This document shows, in pieces, positions 38,243 to 48,000 of a stretch of DNA of 64,000 bases. Each line of letters begins with the position of its first letter. The stretch's first letter is position 1. The position numbers and the translations under genes were made by a program. The notes beneath the pieces were generated by a model. The model was not told where the DNA came from and did not search any database. It saw only the letters and a list, made by a program, of their open reading frames with translations. The stretch comes from Girardinichthys multiradiatus (taxonomy: Eukaryota; Chordata; Actinopteri; Cyprinodontiformes; Goodeidae). The DNA is taken from positions 39,086,147 through 39,150,146 of the forward strand of contig NC_061797.1 in NCBI RefSeq assembly GCF_021462225.1, given 5' to 3'.

Positions 38243-39267
38243 TTTGAAATGAAACAGTTTTTTATCATTTTTGCACAAACCGCCACACTACTGGCCACAC
38301 TAAGTACTGGTGCCCCCCAGGGGTGTGTTCTATCCCCACTCCTCTTCTCCCTGTACACAAATGACTGCACCTCATCGGACTCTTCCGTGAAACTCCTTAA
38401 GTTTGCAGATGACACCACTGTCATTGGACTGATCCAGGACGGTGATGAATCTGCATACAGACAGCAGGTGGATTGGCTGGTACACTGGTGCAGTCAGAAC
38501 TACCTTGAACTCAACCCACTCAAGACTGTGGAAATTGTGGTGGACTTTTGGAGAACACCACCCCCATACACCCCCCTCACCATCCTCAACAACACTGTAT
38601 CGGCCGTGGACCACTTCAGGATCTTAGGAACCACCATCTCTGAGGACCTGAGATGGTCTTCACACATAGACACTGTTCGAAAGAAGGCCCAGCAGAGACT
38701 GGTACTTCCTGAGGCAACTCAAGATGTTCAACCTTCCACAGGAGCTGCTGGTCATCTTCTACACTGCCATCATTCAATCTGTCCTGTCTTCATCCATCTC
38801 AGTGTGGTTTGGCTCATCCACAGAACAGGACAGGTCCAGACTGCAACGAATAATCAGGTCTGCAGAGAGAATAATCAGAGCTGACCTTCCCTCCATCCAG
38901 GACTTATACAGGTCTAGGGTCAGGAAAAGAGCTGCTAAAATCTCTGCAGACCCCACACACCCTGCACATAAACTGTTCAGCGCTTTACCTTCAGGCCACC
39001 ACTACAGAGCACTGTTTACTAAAACCAGCCGCCACAGGGACAGTTTCTTCCCCCACGGTGTTTCTCTGTTGAACATTCAATAGAGTACAAAACAACAGCA
39101 TACAGATGTTGCAAATGCACCTTTTATTATATATGTGCATATTGTACATTGTAAATATGTATATTCTGTAATGCAAAAACAAAACCAAAGAGCAAAGTGT
39201 ACCGGAATCAAATTCCTTGTTTGTATGTATGAACTTGGCAATAAAGCTGATTCTGATTCTGATTCTA
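38243..39267 (+). mobile_element. L2/Rex-like non-LTR retrotransposon, 5'-truncated
   Basis: Encodes the catalytic part of a reverse transcriptase: GAPQGCVLSPLLFSLYTND, then KLLKFADDTTVIGLI (catalytic FADD) and the C-terminal VIFYTAIIQSVLSSSISVWF and HPAHKLFSALPSGHHYRALF. One frameshift near 38700-38720 splits it. It ends GGCAATAAAGCTGATTCTG with a (GATTCT)n tail typical of L2/CR1-type elements. The 5' side is cut at the TA flanking Tc1 copy 2; the 3' side lies 12 bp before the hAT target duplication. Confidence 0.85.
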
Positions 39268-39392
39268 TGTGCACAAACAGTTTTATTCAGGGGTGAAAGT
39301 AGTAATAAATTCTTGCCGGTACTCAGGGGAGGAGCTAGAGGGGGGGCTGGGGAGGCACTGGTGGCATATATGCATGCATATATATATATATA

Positions 39393-41001
39393 CAGGTCCT
39401 TCTCAAAATATTAGCATATTGTGATAAAGTTCATTATTTTCCATAATGTCATGATGAAAATTTAATATTCATATATTTTAGATTCATTGCACACTAACTA
39501 AAATATTTCAGGTCTTTTATTGTCTTAATACGGATGATTTTGGCATACAGCTCATGAAAACCCAAAATTACTATCTCACAAAATTAGCATATCATTAAAA
39601 GGGTCTCTAAACGAGCTATGAACCTAATCATCTGAATCAACGAGTTAACTCTAAACACCTGCAAAAGATTCCTGAGGCCTTTAAAACTCCCAGACTGGTT
39701 CATCACTCAAAACCCAATCATGGGTAAGACTGCCGACCTGACTGCTGTCCAGAAGGCCACTATTGACACCCTCAAGCAAGAGGGTAAGACACAGAAAGAC
39801 ATTTCTGAACGAATAGGCTGTTCCCAGAGTGCTGTATCAAGGCACCTCAGTGGGAAGTCTGTGGGAAGGAAAAAGTGTGGCAGAAAACGCTGCACAATGA
39901 GAAGAGGTGACCGGACCCTGAGGAAGATTGTGGAGAAGGGCCGATTCCAGACCTTGGGGGACCTGCGGAAGCAGTGGACTGAGTCTGGAGTAGAAACATC
40001 CAGAGCCACCGTGCACAGGCGTGTGCAGGAAATGGGCTACAGGTGCCGCATTCCCCAGGTCAAGCCACCTTTGAACCAGAAACAGCGGCAGAAGCGCCTG
40101 ACCTGGGGTACAGAGAAGCAGCACTGGACTGTTGCTCAGTGGTCCAAAATACTTTTTTCGGATGAAAGCAAATTCTGCATTTCATTCGGAAATCAAGGTG
40201 CCAGAGTCTGGAGGAAGACTGGGGAGAAGGAAATGCCAAAATGCCAGAAGTCCAGTGTCAAGTACCCACAGTCAGTGATGGTCTGGGGTGCCGTGTCAGC
40301 TGCTGGTGTTGGTCCACTGTGTTTTATCAAGGGCAGGGTCAATGCAGCTAGCTATCAGGAGATTTTGGAGCACTTCATGCTTCCATCTGCTGAAAAGCTT
40401 TATGGAGATGAAGATTTCATTTTTCCGCACGATCTGGCACCTGCTCACAGTGCCAAAACCACTGGTAAATGGTTTACTGACCATGGTATCACTGTGCTCA
40501 ATTGGCCTGCCAACTCTCCTGACCTGAACCCCATAGAGAATCTGTGGGATATTGTGAAGAGAACGTTGAGAGACTCAAGACCCAACACTCTGGATGAGCT
40601 AAAGGCCGCTATCGAAGCATCCTGGGCCTCCATAAGACCTCAGCAGTGCCACAGGCTGATTGCCTCCATGCCACGCCGCATTGAAGCAGTCATTTCTGCA
40701 AAAGGATTCCCGACCAAGTATTGAGTGCATAACTGTACATGATTATTTGAAGGTGGACGTTTTTTGTATTAAAAACACTTTTCTTTTATTGGTCGGATGA
40801 AATATGCTAATTTTGTGAGATAGGAATTTTGGGTTTTCATGAGCTGTATGCCAAAATCATCCATATTAAGACAATAAAAGACCTGAAATATTTCAGTTAG
40901 TGTGCAATGAATCTAAAATATATGAATGTTAAATTTTCATCATGACATTATGGAAAATAATGAACTTTATCACAATATGCTAATATTTTGAGAAGGACCT
41001 G
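39393..41001 (+). mobile_element. Tc1/mariner transposon, intact copy 3
   Basis: 1609 bp flanked by TA (39391-39392 and 41002-41003), inserted in a (TA)n-rich target. The 200-bp inverted repeats lie at 39393-39592 and 40802-41001. It is inside the hAT-type element 39288-43577 and 12 bp before an LTR-like element. Confidence 0.96.
39720..40724 (+). CDS. Tc1-like DD34E transposase (copy 3)
   Basis: 334 residues, intact frame and catalytic residues. It differs from copy 1 and copy 2 by FIFPHDLAPAH instead of FIFQHDLAPAH, next to the second catalytic Asp, and by a few other substitutions. It retains the consensus VMVWGAVS. Confidence 0.96.
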   Translation: MGKTADLTAVQKATIDTLKQEGKTQKDISERIGCSQSAVSRHLSGKSVGRKKCGRKRCTMRRGDRTLRKIVEKGRFQTLGDLRKQWTESGVETSRATVHRRVQEMGYRCRIPQVKPPLNQKQRQKRLTWGTEKQHWTVAQWSKILFSDESKFCISFGNQGARVWRKTGEKEMPKCQKSSVKYPQSVMVWGAVSAAGVGPLCFIKGRVNAASYQEILEHFMLPSAEKLYGDEDFIFPHDLAPAHSAKTTGKWFTDHGITVLNWPANSPDLNPIENLWDIVKRTLRDSRPNTLDELKAAIEASWASIRPQQCHRLIASMPRRIEAVISAKGFPTKY

Positions 41002-41013
41002 TACATGTACATA

Positions 41014-42820
41014 TGTTGGGACCATACAGCCATGGGTTTCAACACTAAAACTCCGGTACATACTTTCCTGGAACTTTTCAAAATAAAGTGCTTCCAGCAC
41101 CTTCTTCCAGCACAGCCAGGAAAGGGGGTAACTGCGGACTTCCTGTGGCGCCATTACCCTAATAAAAGCCCCCACCTTTCCACAAGTCTTTCTCTTCCAC
41201 ACGGCCTTCCAGAGGTACCGGATAGGAGAGAAACACAGCGCGCTGATGTCTTTTGCTGGTAAAAAGACATAAATTCAACTGGATCCAAGGACCGATCACC
41301 GATCATATGCAAAGTTAAGTAGAATGAAATACTGTCTGTGTATCCGGTATTTTCATTCGTGAACGGGGAAATTAAGGTGTAAGAGTTGCTTACATTTTCT
41401 CTTCGAGGCCCCACAGAAGCAAAACTGTTCGAGAGAATCCCCGAAGACGGCAGAGACCGCAGCGGACAACGTTCGTTCTTCATCCACAGCTGGAGGCTAG
41501 CGGGAAGCTAACCTTTGTTCACAGAACGAACGCACCTTCTGATCGGAAGAAACTGAAGAAGTTAGCGGGAAGCTAACTCTTTGTTCACGACGGATATCTT
41601 CTTCAAACTTCACCCTTGGACAACATTCCCTCAACAGGTTCAGAAGTTGGGTTTGGGCAGATTAACCGATTGGTTTAGGATGAAATGATCTAAACGTTTT
41701 CATGTTATGAAGTTTGTTTTGTGGAACTCGGCTATCTTGGTGCTAGCATGCTACCTGTAGCACACAGGCCGGTTCGTGTTCTTTGTATGTTTTAAAGCTA
41801 AGATAAACTTTATTTAAACGGTGGTTTTAACCAGAACATTGCTCATAACGCGCCGTCAGCGCTTATGCATTTTAACCCTGGTATTTTAAAGGTATGTGTT
41901 GATTCTGGTGCTAAGCTATCTTCTAGCTTAGCACTTTAGCTAGCTTCTTTGTTAGCCCAACGGCCGGCCGATAAGAACAAGTGTGCTAGCATTAAGGCCA
42001 GTCAACAGAAAGGTTGTTAGTTTTCAAGCTAGTGAATAATAGTCCCTGAACATCATTTGCTAGAGTTGGTAACTAAGTAAACACCATTAAGTCCCATTTC
42101 TCCAGAAAGATTTGGCTCTTTTCCAAAATACTCAATAATATTTCTTCAAATATTATTTTAATAAATAAAGGCAGTTAATTAGACACCGTTGAGAATTAGT
42201 CATCCAGGAGGTTGGTTTTATTCAGCAGATCATTATTTAAAACATTAATTTATTAAAATAATAGTTAATCTGATCTTGCATTGTGAAGGGTTGTCTAAAG
42301 GTTGCTGATTATTTCCTAAGTTAGTTCCAAGACTAACTTAACTTCATTTCCAGATTCTTCAAGATAATCCTTGGTTCTCAAACATAAACATTGCATGGTA
42401 ATGTTGCATCACTCTTTTGGTCATGATTTCCAATAATCTTTAATCAACTTGTTTATATTGTACATAGCCCATTAGTCTTCATTATTCTTTAATTCTGCTT
42501 GGTAGTTTAGTTGGATTGTTTTAGCATAGTAAAGAGTTGGTTGATTGAAATATGTTTGACTTTGAGTTGACTTATTTTTGTTAATAAATTCTTGTATTTT
42601 AAGAAATTGTGTGAATTCATTCCATATGTGTGCAGAGTTTATGCTGTTCAATAATGCCAGAGCTCGTCTCACACCTTTCTATTCTGTCCTAATACCATCG
42701 CCTTAATGGGGCTGGTATTCACAGGACAATCCTTAACAGACCGGAATATTATTTGGTAAAATATTAGAATATAAATATTAACATATTAAATAATATTCTC
42801 AGATTCATATTTCCAATACA
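41014..42820 (+). mobile_element. LTR-like repeat, copy B (possible solo LTR)
   Basis: About 1.8 kb, the same family as 3147-4882 in the opposite orientation. It starts TGTTGGGACC and ends CCAATACA. It has a TATA-like AATAAAAGCCCC near 41160 and an AATAAA near 42582, which would fit an LTR with promoter and poly(A) signal. It lies within the hAT-type element and directly after Tc1 copy 3. No gag/pol/env coding is associated. Confidence 0.5.
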
Positions 42821-42825
42821 TATAA

Positions 42826-42842
42826 TGTGTGTGTGTGTGTGT
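42826..42842. repeat. short (GT)n microsatellite
   Basis: A (TG)n run directly after LTR-like copy B. Other short simple repeats: (TG)n 16371-16388, (AT)n near 39381 and 62615, (ATT)n near 62200, poly-A 60098-60118. Confidence 0.8.
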
Positions 42843-43504
42843 TGTTACTCTCATCTGTGGCCCCCTAGAGATCTCTCTCAGCAAAGTCCAAACTCAAACT
42901 AATTAAAACATATCAATATTTTAGCTTAATGTAGGCTGTCTGTATAAGGCAGAAATTAGAATCACTTGACAATGTAGAATATATATATATTTCAATTGTT
43001 AAAGAACTGCCATGTATGAAACAATGATAAACCATTTTCTGATGCATAACTTTTCATCTTCAGTTTGTCTTTTCGTTTGAACAAAGAAGTTATTATTCCC
43101 TGCATTGTGGTCAAGTTTTGATTTCTTTTAAATTAAAAATTTGACAGTTCGGTTGTTTTCGCAGTTTTTATTTAAAAGTCTGTAGATGGTAAGTGATTTA
43201 TTGTTCGTCCTGTCCTAATGCAAGCGTCGTTTTTTTATGTCTACACCACCGATGTAAAATTTCCCAGTTCATTAAATCGAACGCACCGATCTCCTTGGCA
43301 ACCGCTCTGTTTTGGAGGTAAGCGCGCATGCGCTCTCGTGTAGTGTATGTGAAATCTCTGGTCATAATCGGTGTTTTCGAGTTTAAATCGTGTTTTAGAC
43401 TGCCTATTGGTAGCGGATCTGATCTTTGTGTGTTCACGAATTTTTGCAGCCGTAACTGGTTCTGGAACAAGGCTTCATAGCAGACAGCTGTTCTTCCTTC
43501 TTTC
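42843..43504. other. residual right part of the hAT-type element
   Basis: Non-coding sequence between LTR-like copy B and the terminal palindrome. A 124-codon minus-strand frame (43572-43198) begins inside the right terminus but resembles no transposase I know. Confidence 0.35.
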
Positions 43505-43585
43505 CAGTACTGCGTACCGCCGCAGAATCTTTTAGTGGTACGCAGTACCAGACTGTACCGGCTCACTTTCACCCCTGGTTTTATT

Positions 43586-44116
43586 GTGATAACACAACAG
43601 GAAGGAAATTACACCACTGATTAAAGAAAGAAGGAAGTGTAACAAAATGAGGAATCAAGAATGAAAGATGCCAGGATTCTAAGCATGATGGACTGTTTTA
43701 CTTATTATGCAACACTTCCATCCTGTGGCTCCAACACTAAATTACAACTAGTGTAGCCCACAGACATTCAGTATGTCTACTGATTCTTTTTAGACAAACT
43801 TAAAAATATGATTCCAGGGTTTGCCCTTTGGTTTCTTGGTTTCTTCGGCATGACTATTCCTCTTTACAGTATTTGTGGTGCAAACCTCTGCAAAAGAATA
43901 TGGAAAGGTCACCACATCACAACAAACAAAGGGCTTTACCAAGTGGCCAACTGAATTCAACTTCCTCTATTGTGTTTCATAAATCATCAGGCAAATTACC
44001 TCATTGTGTTGCCTTTCTCATGAGACCGGCTGGTGTTTTAGGGGATGTTTTAGATGATGTTTCATTTGCAGCCAATAGGTTGTTTCATTCTACTTGAAAG
44101 ACATGGCAACAGAGTG
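43586..44116. other. nod2 upstream region
   Basis: No repeat recognised; probably proximal promoter in its last few hundred bases. The 90-codon frame at 43828-44097 has no supporting features. Confidence 0.4.
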
Positions 44117-44128
44117 AGTTTCGGTTTC
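44117..44128 (+). promoter_or_regulatory. interferon-stimulated response element in nod2 promoter
   Basis: AGTTTCGGTTTC is an exact match to the ISRE core AGTTTCNNTTTC bound by ISGF3 and IRFs. It lies 96 bp before the donor of the first nod2 exon, so it is just upstream of or within the transcription start region. No convincing TATA box is seen nearby. The sequence is observed; interferon control of this gene is inferred. Confidence 0.65.
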
Positions 44129-44129
44129 A

Positions 44130-44224
44130 GATGTGAAATGAGGAAGGGGCAGGTCTTAAGCTCTCAATCGTTTCTGCCCAAGTATCAGATGGAGAGAAGA
44201 GAGTTCTGTTGTTGAAATCTTACG
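44130..44224 (+). other. nod2: nod2 non-coding exon 1 (start approximate)
   Basis: The sequence ends ATCTTACG before a strong GTGAGT donor at 44225. Read in the frame of the next exon it contains a TGA shortly before the donor, so it is 5' UTR. Its 5' end is not determinable from sequence alone. Confidence 0.55.
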
Positions 44225-44459
44225 GTGAGTACTTATTCTTTTTACCAGCTTTGTTATGTGTTGAAAGTCTTGAAAGCCAAGCTTTTACTTCTTGTCAAGA
44301 GTTTTGTATATTTGTATAACAAAATAGAATGGGATGCAGTCAGTGTATGTCTCAATAAAAATAAATCTGCCATATTTGTATGTAAAAATCATCTGATGGG
44401 AAGCTTTATCTTAAACATTTTTGGTGTGGATGAAACCATGCTAATGTTTGTTGTGACAG

Positions 44460-45005
44460 GATGTGACTCTTGAGTACGAGCTGGCTGCTACGGGTATGGG
44501 AGCTGATGTTAGAAAAAACATGCTTGCCCAGGAGATCTTGCTGAAACGACGTGCTGAAATTCTCCACGCCCTATGCAGCAGCAGGTCAGGCGAACATCTT
44601 GAAGAAGTCGTGGATATGCTGCTTGCCCAAGGGGAGCTCGGATGGGAGGACTATCAGAACGTTCTGGTACCAGGAAGGGCCCTGTACAGCAACGCAAGGC
44701 AACTGCTTGACCTGGTTTATACAAAGGGTGCAGACAGCTGTGGGCTTTTCTTCTCTGCTGTCAAACAGGTATTGCCGGAAGCACAGGGTGCTGGTTTCTT
44801 CTCTTCACAATGCCCTTCCAGTTTGGATGACAGAGTAAAGCCCCAAAGAACAGCCACTGAGGATCTCTTGACTCAAAGGCCAGGCCTCGTCTGCAAGCTC
44901 CAAGGCTGCATTGATGGTGTTCTGGGAGCTCTTGTTGAATCAGGTCACTTTTCCTCCACAGATTGTGATGGAGTGCAGCTGCCTATTCACACTCCTTCTC
45001 AACAG
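44460..45005 (+). CDS. nod2: nod2 exon 2 (start codon, CARD1 and most of CARD2)
   Basis: Acceptor gtgacag at 44453-44459; ATG at 44496; donor CAG/GTACAG at 45005. It reads [20 protein letters not shown] onward, with the CARD1 motif [20 protein letters not shown] and [12 protein letters not shown], then CARD2 ending [11 protein letters not shown]. It ends in phase 0, matching exon 3. Confidence 0.93.
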
Positions 45006-48000
45006 GTACAGTAAGAAAATGGAGCACATTTTATTAATGTGTTAGACTTCCAGTACTATGAAAAAGTATTTGTATCCTCATTTCTTGCACTTATATATTT
45101 TAGATCATCAAATAAATTTTAATAACAGACAGAGATAAGCTGAGTAAATAGAAAAAGCAGTTTTCAAATGATGATTTCTATTTATTATGGAAAAAAGCTA
45201 TTTTTACCAGCTGAAAAAAGTAATAACTGGGATCAACTGAGATTAATCCGATTTTGGAAAGATGAGACCATTTGCCCGAGCTGTAAAATCAAAGAATAAC
45301 AAAAATAAAAATAAATAACTTGGATAGAACACATATCTATAGAATCTGATCTATAGAAATTCAAGAATAGATGAAAAACAATGTGATTAACATCTGTCCA
45401 TCTTTAAAGGGTTACGAAGCCATTCCAACGGCTTTGTGACTCCAGCTAACTGCATCTACAAAAGAAGAAAATATTAAAAAGAGCATTTCAGAAAGAAAAC
45501 ATCATTCGTACAGTCAAACATGACAGTGGTAGTGTGATGGTCTGGGGCTGACTTGCTGCTTCAGAAACTAGACAACATCCAAACATAATTGGTGGAAGCA
45601 TGAATTATGCTATAACAAAATCTTAAATGAGAATGTCCAGCGATTGGTTCGTGACCCTAAGCTCTAGAGCAGTCAGAATGACTCAAAAAAAAAAAAAAAA
45701 AGATTTAGGAGTTGTCTAATTAAAGTCTGGATTTAAATCTGACTGAAATGCTATGGAGTGACCTAAAGCAGGCTTTTGATCCTTGTAAATCATGCAATAT
45801 GGCTGACTTAAGTTCTGCAGAGAAGAGTGGGCCAATAATCCTCCACAGTGTTATAAAGGACTCATTGTCTGGCATTGCTAATACATTATTGCAGTTGGTA
45901 GTAGCTAAATATGGAACGCCAAAGTGTTCCAAATTAAATAAATAAATGAAACATTATGAAATAGGTATCTAGATCAATAAATAATAGATAATGGTTTAAT
46001 GTGACAATGAAATTGTGAAATAATTTAATGCATATTAAATTATCAGCTCATTATCATGAAATATATTTCATTTTCCATTAAAAATCAGCTTTATGATATA
46101 AAGCCCAAGGTTTAGGAAGGATGGTGAAGTTTCTTGAACTTCATTCAGCTGTGGTTACCTCAGCAGATCAAATTGAGGGGAATAATTTATCATATGATGC
46201 CATTTTGAGTTGTTTGGATGACATCTTTCAAATGATTGGGATGATAATTGCTCTCCAGAATGTTAGCATGGACGACGGCATTGTGGATACCCTAGAGCCA
46301 TTAAGCACCGTGTCTGCATGGAATATGCAGAGCAAAACACTCAAGACTTTAGTGCTGTCTGGCATAACCATCAGGGATATTGTTGTTATGTTTTCTGTGT
46401 CACCCAGCACAGTACACTGCAGTCAAGTGAGCCGACAGTCACGCCAGTCGACGTTAGCTCTCTTTTGAAGATTAGCTTTGCGCATACACGGTGCATTACA
46501 ATAATAGAGCAGACAAGATGCCATTCCGGACAAGGGTTGAGAAATTAAGAGGAAAACAGAAAAGTAACCTTAAGAACATTTATATTAATGACATATTTAC
46601 AACTTTCACATACATGTTTATGTAAAAAATAAATATTTAATAATTTTACGGTAGATGTTTGGAGATATAACAGGTCAAAGTACCAACTAATGCTTATTTG
46701 TTATATACTTTTGTGTCACTTTCAACAAGTAATTTTTCCAGAATCATGAGAGGTGACAACACAATCTCTTCAGATGATTATGTTAGACGGTCATCTATAC
46801 CAGTGTTTCCTAACCCTGCTTCTCAAGTACCCCTGCCCTACATGTTTTAGATGTGGCTCTGTTCTAGTATACCAGATTTAAATGATTGGATGACCTCCGC
46901 AACAGCCATCAGGGCTGCAGAAACCTGATAATCACTCTTTCATTTAAGTCAGGTGTGAGGAGCACTGCTTGAGGAGCAGGATTGGGAACACTGAGCTATA
47001 TTATAACCAGAGTACTTTAGAATGTATATACTGGATATTCTTCATTTTTGTAAAATAAATAAGTACATTTGATGTCCAGGGTTAAAGACAAGTAACGCCA
47101 TTCTTTATACAACATGTATTTTATTCAACATAGCTTTTAATATTAAACAACTTTGCAAACTTTTTATTTAAGATAAACGGAAAGTTAAAAAAAAGGTTAT
47201 TAAACCAAAAAATTATCTAAATCTAACTTGGAAAAAAGAATGCAACAACTATGAAAACCTGAAAACAATGAACACTTTTATCAGTGACACAGCGGGCAGT
47301 CCTGCGCCGTTCTCATCCATTCTGGCATTTCTACTGGATCCATGTAAATACATTGCAAATGGTACCACCGACTGCATGAGTCACACTGAATCTGTAAATA
47401 TCCCACACAAATGTTAAGTCAGTCAGCGATATCTGTATTAGGTCATGTTAATATTCATTGTAAGTTTCTTTTTGGTCATTTCATATGTGTGCCTACACTA
47501 CACAAATCTTTGCTTGAGGTAACACTAGCCTCCCTGCAACTCTGCACAGAATTATAGGCAATATAAAAACTTTATTGATGGATACATGCATGTGGTTCAA
47601 ATGTTATAAATCATTTATTGGTGGTGTTTCACTTTTATCGTACTCGTACTCGTCGTCTTCCGCTTTATCCGGGACCGGGTTGCGGGGGCAGCAGAGACGC
47701 CCAGACGTCCCTCTCCTCAGACACCTCCTCCAGCTCCTCTGGGGGGATCCCAAGGCGTTCCCAGGCCAGCCGAGAGACATAGTCCCTCCAGCGTGTCTTG
47801 GGCCGTCCCCTGTGCCTCCTCCCGGTGGGACGTGCCTGGAAAACCTCCCGAGGAAGGCGTCCAGGAGGCATCCGATATAGATGCCCGAGCCACCTCAACT
47901 GGCTCCTCTCGATGTGGAGCAGCAGCGGCTCTACTCCGAGCCCCTCCCGGATGGCCGAGCTCCTCATCCTATCTCTAAGGGAGGGCCCGGCAACTCTACA

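Larger units (their letters stand above)
39288..43577. mobile_element. hAT-type DNA transposon with nested insertions
   Basis: Inverted termini CAGGGGTGAAAGT (39288) and ACTTTCACCCCTG (ends 43577) are flanked by a perfect 8-bp duplication GTTTTATT (39280-39287 and 43578-43585), the hAT hallmark. Inside are Tc1 copy 3 (39393-41001) and LTR-like copy B (41014-42820), leaving under 1 kb of the original element. No hAT transposase is recognised, so it was probably a non-autonomous copy. A strong palindrome lies near the right end (43505-43553). Confidence 0.82.

Noticed and set aside
43198..43572. 124-codon minus-strand ORF beginning in the right hAT terminus
   Set aside because: No recognisable transposase motif and it reads through the terminal palindrome; probably chance openness.
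43828..44097. 90-codon ORF just upstream of nod2
   Set aside because: No homology, no splice logic, and it lies in the presumed promoter.
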